A stretch of DNA of 64,000 bases from assembly GCA_028874335.1 (NCBI GenBank), contig JAPPJY010000091.1, forward strand, positions 24,896 to 88,895, written 5' to 3'. Origin of the DNA: Gemmatimonadota bacterium. GTDB taxonomy: Bacteria; Latescibacterota; UBA2968; GCA-2709665. A program made the translations under genes and the position numbers. Shown here one piece after another: positions 43,805 to 51,739 of the stretch; within the stretch, counting starts at the first letter, position 1, and every line of letters starts with the position of its first letter. The notes under the pieces were generated by a model that saw only the letters and a program-made list of their open reading frames with translations, did not search any database and was not told the origin of the DNA.

Positions 43805-44671
43805 ATGCGTAGCCCGATCCGAGCCATTTTCTATCTATGCGTTACAACATTTCCTACGGCCGTCGGTCTGTCTGTCGTTCAAGCCTCGATCGACTTACCG
43901 CCGGAGATGATGGCCGACAAATATCTGATCAAGGCGGAGCAACTGCACGCGAAAGAAGACTACGCAGCGGCTCTCAAAGTGATGGAAAAGGTCATCGCCC
44001 TGCAAAAGGAACACGGCATCAAATTACCGGACGGTTTTCACTTCAAGTATGCGCGCGCATCCCTTTCTGCTGGTTCGGTCAAGATCGCATTGGAATCGAT
44101 CGACAGATATCTATCAGAAACGGGGAGAGAGGGCGAGTTCTACAGGGACGCGTTAGCGTTATTGCTTGAGTTTGAAGAAACGCGAATCAGTGCGGAGGAA
44201 TCGTGCACCGGCAAGCCGGAGGGTGCCGTGTGTTGGAAGGATTTGGCCAACCATCCCCATTGTTTTATCTGGGACAGTTATTACTACGAGGACCAAGCGG
44301 TGACGTGGTCTGGCAAGCGTTACGGTAGTTTAGCGCACGGAGAGGGAACGCTGATCTGGACCAGAGGCGACGAAAGTCACTCTGAAACGGGCCGCCTTGA
44401 AAGAGGCAAAAAGCAGGGTCATTGGATTGTGCGAGGCGGAGGAACGTCGGAGGGTCTTTTCGTGGATGGCAAGCGCCAAGGACAATGGGTCACCCGATGG
44501 GATGATGGAGGTAAGCAAAGGGGCGAATATGTGGACGGGAAGGCAGAAGGCAGATGGTTGAGTTTTCGTTCGCGGAGGCCAACAGGGGAAAGATGTAGCG
44601 CGGCTTTATTTCGAAATAATGTTCAAGTTACAGAATGGAGTTACGTATATGACTCAATGTGTGACTTTTAG
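43805..44671 (+). CDS. Exported TPR-like/MORN-repeat protein, intact copy
   Basis: A 288-residue protein with a signal peptide (residues 1-27, ending VVQAS). A helical TPR-like unit spans ~32-125 (ADKYLIKAEQLHAKEDYAAAL, GFHFKYARASL, YLSETGREGEFYRDALALL). A Cys-containing linker follows (CTGKPEGAVCWKDLANHPHCFIW), then three to four MORN-type repeats (TWSGKRYGSLAHGEGTLIW, GRLERGKKQGHWIV, GLFVDGKRQGQWV, GEYVDGKAEGRWL). The same N-terminal module is recalled next to formylglycine-generating-enzyme-like proteins in related phyla. Role unknown; binding or assembly at the envelope is plausible. AAAGGAG precedes the ATG. It is the only unbroken member of a local three-copy family. Confidence 0.75.
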   Translation: MRSPIRAIFYLCVTTFPTAVGLSVVQASIDLPPEMMADKYLIKAEQLHAKEDYAAALKVMEKVIALQKEHGIKLPDGFHFKYARASLSAGSVKIALESIDRYLSETGREGEFYRDALALLLEFEETRISAEESCTGKPEGAVCWKDLANHPHCFIWDSYYYEDQAVTWSGKRYGSLAHGEGTLIWTRGDESHSETGRLERGKKQGHWIVRGGGTSEGLFVDGKRQGQWVTRWDDGGKQRGEYVDGKAEGRWLSFRSRRPTGERCSAALFRNNVQVTEWSYVYDSMCDF

Positions 44672-44752
44672 CCGAATCATGCGCGATATCGGGGCGAGCG
44701 GGAAGCCCACCTGCGGAGGTTACAGAACACGTCCTCACTGACTCGTCGAAGA

Positions 44753-45005
44753 ATCAGACAGGCGGGAAACCTTCAGCGGAAACGCCAGCGACTTCCGACG
44801 CGCCCACGCAGTCGCAGGTGGCACCCTCGGGGGATTCGATGCAGCAGGCGCTGCAGAACTTGGAGGCGTCTGTGGCGAGAGATAGCTGAGCTTCTTTGCA
44901 TCCAATGACCATGCACGGTTCTATTGCCTGGCCGCGTTCGGTGACTACTGCGCACTCAAGCGTGCACTGAATGAGGAAGCCAAGACGAAACTGCGCGCCA
45001 GGTAG
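44753..45005 (+). pseudogene. Degenerate coding remnant
   Basis: One frame reads a Ser/Thr/Ala/Gln-rich tail (SAETPATSDAPTQSQVA, MQQALQNLEASVARDS) to a TGA at ~44889. A second frame continues with ARFYCLAAFGDYCALKRAL to TAG at 45003-45005. The composition is protein-like but frames change, so it appears to be the end of a broken gene. No family is recognised. Confidence 0.35.
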
Positions 45006-45104
45006 GCCCAGAACTGTGGCGTCCTGACCGGCATTGGTGCGATGCGGATTACTACGTTATTGTCAAGAAGATCAAGAAATGAGAATTACCTACAGGAACG
45101 TAAC

Positions 45105-47813
45105 ATGGATAATCGTCGTCTGAAAGTGGGCGAGGAGATTAATGGTTTTTTCCGTTATACATCCTCTGTTTTTGCCATACTCTTGATTTTCTTCGCCGTC
45201 TGCGGCGAAAGCAGCGCGCAGAACCAGGCCGTAACTATCCCCGATGTGAACCTGAGGGCTGTCATAGAGGATTCGTTGGACAAGTCAAGCGGTGCGACGA
45301 TTACCCGGGCCGAAATGGCGACATTGACCCGCATTGACGCGCAGGATGCGAATATCAGCAACCTGGCAGGGCTTCAGTATGCAACCGGATTGACCCATCT
45401 CTATCTCGGTGGCGAGTGGGGAGAAGGTGGTTATATCAACAGCAACGACATCTCCAACCTCTCGCCACTTTCGGGCTTAACCGGCCTGATAAAGCTAAAT
45501 CTCGCAGGCAACAGTATTTCGGATGTGTCGCCGCTATCCAACTTGACCGGTCTGACAGAGATAGATATCCAGAGCAACTCGATCTCGGACGTATCGCGGC
45601 TTTCCAACTTAATCCGTCTGACATCTCTGGATCTTGAGCTCAACTCAATCTCGGATGTGTCGCCGCTTTCTAACCTGACCGGTCTGACCTCTCTGGATAT
45701 TAGCCGGAACAGTATGTCAGGTCTTTCGCCCCTATCGGGCTTAATCCATCTCAAACATCTATCGCTATGGGGCAACAGTATTTCGGATGTGTCACCGCTA
45801 TCTGACTTAACCGGTCTGACATCTCTGGAGCTTCAGAGAAACAACATCCTGGACATCTCCCAACTGGTAGTAAATATGGGGTTGGGAAATGGCGACGAGG
45901 TCAATCTGACGGGTAACGCTCTGAGCTATTCTTCCCTGAATACGCACATTCCGATCCTTCAGGGTCGCGGCGTGCTCGTAAAATTCGATTCCCGCTCGCC
46001 GACGAGGTTGACCATAGTCTCCGGGCAAGGGCAGGATGGCACGCCCGGAGCGGCTTTGGCGGCCCCCTTCATTGTGGAGGTGCGGGATCAGAGGGATGAA
46101 GCATTTGCTGGTGTGCCGGTGGCTTTTACGGTCACCTCAGGTGGTGGCTCACTCAGTACCACCACCGGCACTACCGATGCCAGAGGTTGGGCACAGACAA
46201 CCTTGACATTGGGATCATCGATGGAAAACACGGTCGAGGTATTGCTCAAAGGGCATGCGTCCGTGCCACCGTTGACCTTTCACACAGGAATTATGACGTT
46301 ATCCGATCTTGAACACCGAGTTTCTGACGCGCAGCCGGGCGACACAGTCACCTTAGCCGACGGCATATATAAAGGCGATATGTGCGAGTTGGTAGCAAAG
46401 GGGAGTGTGGCCCATCCCATCACAATTCAGGCGAAGAACATCGGGAAAGCCGTTATACAGGGCCCTTTATCTGTAGAGGGAGATTACATCCACCTCGTGG
46501 GCCTTCGCTTTGAAAGAGAAGGCAGCATCGAAATCCGGGGGAGAGCTTGTCGTATAAGTCGTTGTGTAATGACAGATGTGCAGACGGGTACGTGGATACA
46601 CGTCCACCCAGAGAGCCGGGAGATTGAGATCGATCGCTGCCGATTTGAGAATAAGTCCAATAACCGCGAGAAGATGGGCGGCTGCGAGTTGATGCAGATT
46701 GACGTTCGCAATCAGGGCGAGAGACACCATGTTCACCACAATTACTTTGTCGATGTTCCAGAAGGGAAGGAGAGAAATGGGTACGAGACGATTCAACTTA
46801 TCACAGAGGGAAATCCCTGGGACCCGGAGCCGGGCGATTGTGAGACCGTGATAGAGTACAATCTATTTGAACGCTGTAATGGTGAAGGAGAGATTATCTC
46901 TGTCAAATCCAACGGCAATCTTCTCCGCAGAAATACCTTTCGCGATTGCCGTGGCGCGCTCTGGCTTCGGCACGGGGATGGCAATGTGGTGTCTGAGAAT
47001 TTCTTTTTTGGCGAGGGGGAACGCCGGGCTGGCGGTGTGTTTTTGCAGGGCACGGATCAGGTCGTTGTGAACAATTCGTTCCGCTCGCTCGGTGAGTTTG
47101 GCGTGGCGATTGTGGATGGGACATCGGATGATCACTTTGTGCGGGTGGAGCGCGCGCTGGTTGCGTTTAATACGTTTGTGGGGTGTAATCCGGGCCTGAA
47201 AGTGGGTCTACTTGACCCGAGGTATCCCAATGGCACGGCGCCTAAAGATTGCGTGATTGCCAATAATGCTTTCGTGTCGGTGCAGGCTGAGGGGACTGTG
47301 CGGCTGTTGCAGGGCGATGAGCCAGTGGATTGGACGTGGGAGGGGAATGTGACGGACGGAGACCTGGGTATGCCCACCAGGGATGGGATAAAGATTGAGC
47401 GGGTTGATGTGGATTATCTGCCCAATGGGGTTGTTGCACCGGCAGAATCCAGTACACTAATCGGCAATGCCAAAGGGCATTATCCAGATATAACAACCGA
47501 TATCTTGGGAAATTCTCGCGGCGAGCTCAAAACAGTTGGTTGCGTCGAGTATCCAGTTCGGGAGGAAGATGGAGGACCTTTAACAGAGGCTGATGTGGGC
47601 GTCAATGCAGTGATCGCTGGAGTTCCGGTGAAGCCGCGAACGGCCGATTTCGATGAAGATGGGACGGTTGGCCTTGGCGATTTTTTGCTGTTTGCAGCGC
47701 GGTTCGGATTAATTCGAGGCGATGCTGGGTATGATGCGCGGTACGATCTGGATGGCGATGGCAGAATAGGGCTTGGCGATTTTCTGATTTTCGCTGGTGC
47801 TTTCGGTAGATAA
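45105..47813 (+). CDS. Secreted LRR / Ig-like / polysaccharide lyase 6 / dockerin-like protein
   Basis: A 902-residue exported enzyme. Signal peptide at ~15-40 (SSVFAILLIFFAVCGESSAQ). An internalin-type LRR region spans ~45-275 (NSISDVSPLSNLTGLTSLDL). A Big-1/invasin-like Ig domain spans ~300-390 (GVPVAFTVTSGGGSLSTTTG). A parallel beta-helix of the PL6 family (chondroitinase B/alginate lyase) spans ~395-800, opening QPGDTVTLADGIYKGDM and ITIQAKNIGKAVIQGPL. The presumed catalytic Lys and Arg are in GEGEIISVKSNGN and ALWLRHGDGN. Two dockerin-like EF hands end it (DFDEDGTVGLGDFLLFAARFG, DLDGDGRIGLGDFLIFAGAFG). It likely degrades acidic polysaccharide outside the cell. ATG at 45105 with AGGAA upstream. 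Confidence 0.85.
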   Translation: MDNRRLKVGEEINGFFRYTSSVFAILLIFFAVCGESSAQNQAVTIPDVNLRAVIEDSLDKSSGATITRAEMATLTRIDAQDANISNLAGLQYATGLTHLYLGGEWGEGGYINSNDISNLSPLSGLTGLIKLNLAGNSISDVSPLSNLTGLTEIDIQSNSISDVSRLSNLIRLTSLDLELNSISDVSPLSNLTGLTSLDISRNSMSGLSPLSGLIHLKHLSLWGNSISDVSPLSDLTGLTSLELQRNNILDISQLVVNMGLGNGDEVNLTGNALSYSSLNTHIPILQGRGVLVKFDSRSPTRLTIVSGQGQDGTPGAALAAPFIVEVRDQRDEAFAGVPVAFTVTSGGGSLSTTTGTTDARGWAQTTLTLGSSMENTVEVLLKGHASVPPLTFHTGIMTLSDLEHRVSDAQPGDTVTLADGIYKGDMCELVAKGSVAHPITIQAKNIGKAVIQGPLSVEGDYIHLVGLRFEREGSIEIRGRACRISRCVMTDVQTGTWIHVHPESREIEIDRCRFENKSNNREKMGGCELMQIDVRNQGERHHVHHNYFVDVPEGKERNGYETIQLITEGNPWDPEPGDCETVIEYNLFERCNGEGEIISVKSNGNLLRRNTFRDCRGALWLRHGDGNVVSENFFFGEGERRAGGVFLQGTDQVVVNNSFRSLGEFGVAIVDGTSDDHFVRVERALVAFNTFVGCNPGLKVGLLDPRYPNGTAPKDCVIANNAFVSVQAEGTVRLLQGDEPVDWTWEGNVTDGDLGMPTRDGIKIERVDVDYLPNGVVAPAESSTLIGNAKGHYPDITTDILGNSRGELKTVGCVEYPVREEDGGPLTEADVGVNAVIAGVPVKPRTADFDEDGTVGLGDFLLFAARFGLIRGDAGYDARYDLDGDGRIGLGDFLIFAGAFGR

Positions 47814-47818
47814 GCGTC

Positions 47819-47956
47819 GTGCTTCTCCAATCGCGTGCCGGAAACCTCCACGCGATTCAGGGCATCATCCGGCTTTCCAAACGCTACGGCGCCTTGCGCC
47901 TGGCAGCCTCGCTGTTGGATATCGAGCCCCGACTTCGGATGATCAGAAGATTCTGA
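47819..47956 (+). pseudogene. IS21-type transposase (IstA) C-terminal remnant
   Basis: A 45-codon frame, VLLQSRAGNLHAIQGIIRLSKRYGALRLAA..., ends at TGA 47954-47956. The ILRLSKRYG-RLEAA-like pattern is characteristic of the IstA C-terminus. No N-terminal part, IstB or terminal repeats are seen. Confidence 0.45.
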
Positions 47957-48978
47957 TTCCTTCCCACACTCAGACCGGCCCTACGCAAACATCTCCAACT
48001 TAATGATAGCTTTCAAGATGCTTTTGCCGCCGCCAAAACGCCTCTCCTTTTTCACCTGAAAATAGTATTCACCCGTGCGGTGGGTAAATGTGGATACGGT
48101 CAATGAAAGTGCTCGCAGAACTGACTGACAGCCTGGCTGATGCGGTGAGGGGACGTCGACCCTTCGCGACACCAACAAGCTGAGGAGGCCGTCAGGCAGG
48201 CGTTGCGTCCGCGCACAAGTTCGTCGACGAAGGGCATGTGCTACACGTCCAATCGAATAGACGTGAGATTCTTCGCTGCGCTCTGAATGACATGCTTTGC
48301 GATTGCTGTTGGCGAATCCCGTCGGTCATACCTTTGCTGATACTGTCATGAAGAGGGACCGCTAGGTCGTCGAAGGTTCTACTGCAGCTTCGGATAATCC
48401 CCGAGCGACTTTCACTCGTGTAGCCTGACGAGCAAAAGCTAATTTGAAGGTGGGGCGGACATTCCTGTCTGCCCGCATGAGTTGGTTTTTCTGTGGTATT
48501 TTGACAGAAAATTGTCCGTCCCAAAGATTGACGCCGCAATCACGTCCCCCTTGAAGGAGAGTCGCAGAAGCCGAGCCGGTCGCCAGGCTTGTCGAAGGCG
48601 CTACCCTGAGCCTGTCGATGTGCTGTTGAATAGGGGGCATTTCGACAAGCTCAATGACCACGCGTTATTTGGTTCAGTGGACGTCACTAAGCCGCAATTA
48701 GGAGACCCATAACCTGCCGTGAGCCTGCGGTCTCTGAACCGCTGTCCTGAGCCTGCCGAAGGATTGTTGAAGCAAGCTTGTCGAAATGTCGAAGTGTGCC
48801 CCACAGGCCGACGAAGGATCTACTGCAGCATGGGATCATGACAGCGCCTCTGCGATTCGGTCCCAGCCGAAATGCAGCACGTCCGTTCCCGCTTCGACTC
48901 CGCTTTGTATGGCTCGCCTGCCTATCACCTCGACCTCCACGCAGCGTCTATACCCGCTAGGTTTCGACCGATGCGATG
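47957..48978. repeat. Gap filled with dispersed intergenic repeats
   Basis: No intact gene. Words recurring elsewhere in the window include GAGCCTGTCGA(A/T) (48612, 54059), GCCGACGAAGGATCTACTGCAGC (48807, 54143, 61692) and a GAAGGTGGGGCGGACA..TCTGCCCGC hairpin unit (48445-48500, again at 61842-61895). A TTCGCTGCGCTCTGAATGACA word at ~48272 is a common bacterial intergenic repeat. A short antitoxin-like frame at 48102-48179 (MKVLAELTDSLADAVRG) may be a TA remnant. Confidence 0.6.
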
Positions 48979-49218
48979 TTATTCGCCGTGCCGCCCTCTT
49001 ATCCTGCGTCTCTGGTCTCTGATAAGCGAGACGATTTCCCGGGTTGAGACGTCCGCCTTGATCGAAGGGACGTCCAGCGGCGACGCGGTGGGGTGTTCCG
49101 GAACCAGAGCATACGTCCTGCTGTCTTTTCTACGTATCAGGACCTTGCCGGTAGACTCGGCGCTGTCCGGCACGCTGGAGAAATCCTGCCTGGCTTCCGA
49201 GTACGTATATACGTCCAT
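48979..49218 (-). CDS. Phd/YefM-type antitoxin
   Basis: A 79-residue protein from ATG at 49216-49218 with GGAGGGATGAA directly upstream. The sequence MDVYTYSEARQDFSSVPDSA followed by GKVLIRRKDSRTYALVPE and a helical C-terminus (STREIVSLIRDQRRR) matches Phd-type antitoxins, which bind DNA through the N-terminus and neutralise a toxin through the C-terminus. The toxin gene that should pair with it lies immediately upstream on the same strand but is broken, so this is an orphan antitoxin. Its start is embedded next to the toxin stop, as in coupled TA operons. Confidence 0.75.
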   Translation of the reverse strand: MDVYTYSEARQDFSSVPDSAESTGKVLIRRKDSRTYALVPEHPTASPLDVPSIKADVSTREIVSLIRDQRRRIRGRHGE

Positions 49219-49219
49219 T

Positions 49220-49440
49220 TCATCCCTCCAGACTGACGAGATTGACGCCTGGCAGGCGTGCGGCGCGGCCAAGCGTTTTGGCCAGTGTCAACAGCGGTGC
49301 CGCGTGGCGCAAAGCGCAGTCGAGATACTACGCGTCGTAAGCGTATGCGTTCACATGGGCCGCGATGGTCAGGATGTTTGCCATGTCACCTTCTACGTAC
49401 CGCGGGGGGATGCTGTCCAGAATCTCCAAACCGTGCGTGA
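49220..49440 (-). pseudogene. PIN-domain (VapC-like) toxin remnant
   Basis: The frame ending at TGA 49220-49222 reads, towards its C-terminus, LEILDSIPPRYVEGDM, ILTIAAHVNAYAYDA, stop, YLDCALRHAAPLLTLAKTLGRAARLPGV. This matches the last half of PIN toxins, where AYDAAYLALA carries the conserved Asp. An in-frame TAG at 49328-49330 falls right after YDA, and the N-terminal half is not recognisable. The toxin is therefore inactive. Confidence 0.65.
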
Positions 49441-49811
49441 GCAGCGTGGACGCAGTGACGCAACCACGCCTGTGACGCCATCAGTTGAGGCGGCTTCATC
49501 AACGGCGCAAAATCGCCGTGATGGTTCAAATGGCTTGAAAAGACGAGCCGTTGAGCCTATATTTCAGATATACAGTACCTGTTTGACCTCAATCTGAAAA
49601 AAACAGCAACGCGGCGACGCGATAAAACCCTCCGAAACGGGGCGATATCGACTTATAGAAGGACGTTTTTTCCGTTCACATCCAGTGACTGGTGTATCCT
49701 GGTAATCCGCCGTCTAATCGCCTTTATTTACAAGCACATATTCGAATTAACTTCCGCGAAGACTTACGAATCAAGGTTGAATTCATTCGCCGATACGCAA
49801 TGAAGGAATAG
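49441..49811. other. Gap upstream of the HEPN/MNT pair
   Basis: Bases 49441-49657 show nothing recognisable. Bases 49658-49781 hold repeat copy C, ending 30 bases before the HEPN gene. Confidence 0.5.
49658..49781 (+). repeat. Dispersed ~120-bp repeat, copy C
   Basis: Aligns with copies A (3190-3312, minus) and B (9790-9908): GACGTTTTTTCCG, CCAGTGAC, GGTGTATCCTGGTAATCCG, AATCGCCTTTAT, CACATATTCGAA, ACGAATCAAGGTTG. It has the same orientation as the downstream HEPN gene. Confidence 0.75.
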
Positions 49812-50189
49812 ATGACCGTTGTCGATGCTGCAAAGTCATTGTCATTTACGAAACAGCATCTGAATCGGGTGCTTGCCGCATGGGATGACCCTGTGGATTG
49901 GGCGGACTTGACCATCTATGGTTTTTATTGTCTCGAGGCCGCGGTCGTGGCGTCAGCCTTGCATGCAGGCCTGGATTTCAGAAGGTCTCATTCACAGAAG
50001 GCAGAGGCGGCAAAAGAGCTATACCTGTCTCATGATTTACCGGATGTGTCTGGCTTCCTCTGGCAACTCAATGCAGCGCGAAAGGCTGTTGCATATGGAG
50101 ACGTCGATCTCCCCGACCTGGACGCTGAGGACGTGGCTCGACGAATTGAAGATTACGTGGACTCGGTGTCCGCGTTTCTGGAAGAATAA
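49812..50189 (+). CDS. HEPN-domain protein of a HEPN/MNT pair
   Basis: A 125-residue all-helical protein (AKSLSFTKQHLNRVLAAW, YGFYCLEAAVVASALHAGL, LPDVSGFLWQLNAARKAVAYG, VARRIEDYVDSVSAFL) followed four bases later by a minimal nucleotidyltransferase. In HEPN/MNT toxin-antitoxin systems the HEPN partner is an RNase toxin with an RX4-6H motif, and the MNT partner silences it by AMPylation. That motif is not seen here (only FRRSHS), so this copy may be inactive or use other residues. GAAGGA precedes the ATG. The genes are probably cotranscribed from repeat copy C or nearby. Confidence 0.6.
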   Translation: MTVVDAAKSLSFTKQHLNRVLAAWDDPVDWADLTIYGFYCLEAAVVASALHAGLDFRRSHSQKAEAAKELYLSHDLPDVSGFLWQLNAARKAVAYGDVDLPDLDAEDVARRIEDYVDSVSAFLEE

Positions 50190-50193
50190 CTCA

Positions 50194-50874
50194 ATGGATA
50201 GAAATCAAGGAACATGCAGGACCCCAAGGATCGAGACCGACGTGCTTCGGTTCGTGGAATCTAATGCGGCCTGGCCAAGTGACGTGGCGAAAGAGTGGGT
50301 CGTGCAGTTTGTGCAGATGGCGTATGATCAACCTGATATACGGGCAATTGTCGCCTTCGGCTCTATTGTTCGGGACGTCAGCTATAGCGTCGACGTCGAC
50401 TTGCTGTTTGTCTACAATTCGGAAATACCCGGATTTACAACGCCTCCACTCGATGTCGATGTGCGGGCATATAGCCAATCCGACGTGGAATCCCAGGTTG
50501 CGAAGGGCCATGACCTTCTTTGCTGGTCTATCCGGTTTGGCAGGGCAATACACGAAAAGAATCGTTACTGGACAGACTTACGTAATAAATGGGCGAGGGA
50601 TCTACCGTTTCCGTCCGCCGGAATCGCCGATGAACGAGCGGAGCGCGCAAGACGGCTTCTTGAAGACCTGAGAGTGGTTGGCGACGATGATGCGATTCAC
50701 GAACAATTAATAGCAATGTTGACACATCTTGCTCGCGCCCACCTGATCAGAGCGGATGTTTATCCCGCGTCTCGACCGGAACTTCCGAGACAACTGCGGT
50801 CCATCGGAGAATCTACGATTGCATCCCGATTGGCCGATGCATTGAAAAAACGTCACGATTTAATAGGAACTTAG
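50194..50874 (+). CDS. Minimal nucleotidyltransferase (MNT) partner
   Basis: A 226-residue protein with the polymerase-beta-type nucleotidyltransferase signature GS-x(10)-DxD: IVAFGSIVRDVSYSVDVDLLFVY near residues 55-75. An additional acidic residue is expected in PPLDVDVRAYS. The C-terminal ~100 residues are helical. In HEPN/MNT modules this protein adenylylates the HEPN toxin. It is larger than typical minimal MNT antitoxins (~100 aa), so it may also be a standalone nucleotidyltransferase with its own helical domain. The ATG at 50194 is four bases after the HEPN stop. Confidence 0.75.
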   Translation: MDRNQGTCRTPRIETDVLRFVESNAAWPSDVAKEWVVQFVQMAYDQPDIRAIVAFGSIVRDVSYSVDVDLLFVYNSEIPGFTTPPLDVDVRAYSQSDVESQVAKGHDLLCWSIRFGRAIHEKNRYWTDLRNKWARDLPFPSAGIADERAERARRLLEDLRVVGDDDAIHEQLIAMLTHLARAHLIRADVYPASRPELPRQLRSIGESTIASRLADALKKRHDLIGT

Positions 50875-51039
50875 GTGTCATTTTTCTTCCATCTGGCCGA
50901 CCACGTGCAAGTCCGAACGTACGCGGACCAAGCCGGAAGACAACCCCCAAGCCCTACCCTTGATTTTCATCTTTAAAACGCATCCCTTTGCAAAACCGGT
51001 TAAACGTCTGCATCCTCCGTAGAAATCTTACTACAAGGC

Positions 51040-51082
51040 GCAAACGAAGACGCCCTGCCGAATTCATTTCAGCGGGGCGTCT
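51040..51082 (-). terminator. Intrinsic terminator of the tRNA-Glu gene
   Basis: Minus-strand stem GACGCCCCGC (51072-51081) with GCAGGGCGTC (51049-51058), followed by TTCGTTTG. It lies ~20 bases after the tRNA. Confidence 0.7.
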
Positions 51083-51100
51083 CTGTATGCGATTGATTTA

Positions 51101-51176
51101 TGGTGACCCCGAGGGGAGTCGAACCCCCGTTTCCAGGGTGAGAACCTGGTGTCCTAGGCCACTGAACGACGGGGTC
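51101..51176 (-). tRNA. tRNA-Glu (CTC)
   Basis: A 76-base cloverleaf on the minus strand. Acceptor GACCCCG/CGGGGTC, D arm GTTC/GGAC, anticodon arm CCAGG-TTCTCAC-CCTGG with anticodon CTC, T arm with TTCGACT, and an encoded CCA end at 51101-51103. It is a lone gene. No integrase or attachment repeat is seen beside it. Confidence 0.95.
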
Positions 51177-51335
51177 ACCTTGTCAGAGCGGGCGAAATCT
51201 ACCCAAGTTGGCCCATTTTGTCAAGGAATTACGGTCTTTCACGGCGTAGCCTCGATGTACATTTCAAACCAATACCTTTTGTGCCATTTGTGCCTTTTGT
51301 GGCCAATTTAACCGTAGTCTTCGTTCGAATTACGG

Positions 51336-51707
51336 TCAGTCTCTCGGCGGCACGGCGCACAGGAAACTGAGGGGTTCTTCCCCGGTATTTTCGAACTGGT
51401 GCTGCTCGTTTGGAGGGATGTACACGATGTCTCCCGGGCCGATTTCGAAGACATCCCACCCCATCAGCAGCCGGGCGGTGCCCCGGAGAACGTAGACGCC
51501 GTGGTCGTGGTCGTGACGGTCGAACGAAGTCTGCCCGCCGGGCGCGATTTCGTAGTACCGCATGCCGAAGTTGACGGCGCCATCCCGCTTGCCGATGACG
51601 ACCTGCCTGCTGCCGCCCACCGCGCCGCCCTTGTCGTAGGTTTCGACGTCGACGCCTTCCCAGGTGTAGTTGCCTTGCTCGCCTGTAAACCGATGTAGAA
51701 CGCCCAT
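51336..51707 (-). CDS. Cupin-domain protein
   Basis: A 123-residue single-domain cupin. Motif 1 is visible as SFDRHDHDHGVYVLRGTARLL (three His and a following Glu/Gly position) and motif 2 as GPGDIVYIPPNEQHQFEN. Metal binding by these His residues is expected. Cupins of this size are sugar- or acid-binding enzymes or sensors. It is the last gene of a minus-strand run with the diiron protein (33 bases upstream) and the GH5 enzyme. The substrate is unknown. Confidence 0.8.
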   Translation of the reverse strand: MGVLHRFTGEQGNYTWEGVDVETYDKGGAVGGSRQVVIGKRDGAVNFGMRYYEIAPGGQTSFDRHDHDHGVYVLRGTARLLMGWDVFEIGPGDIVYIPPNEQHQFENTGEEPLSFLCAVPPRD

Positions 51708-51739
51708 GGAAGCCCTTCAGAGTACGCCGTCCCCTGCGT

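Noticed and set aside
51040..51240. Prophage or integrative-element attachment site at tRNA-Glu
   Set aside because: No integrase, no partial tRNA duplicate and no phage genes were seen in the window.
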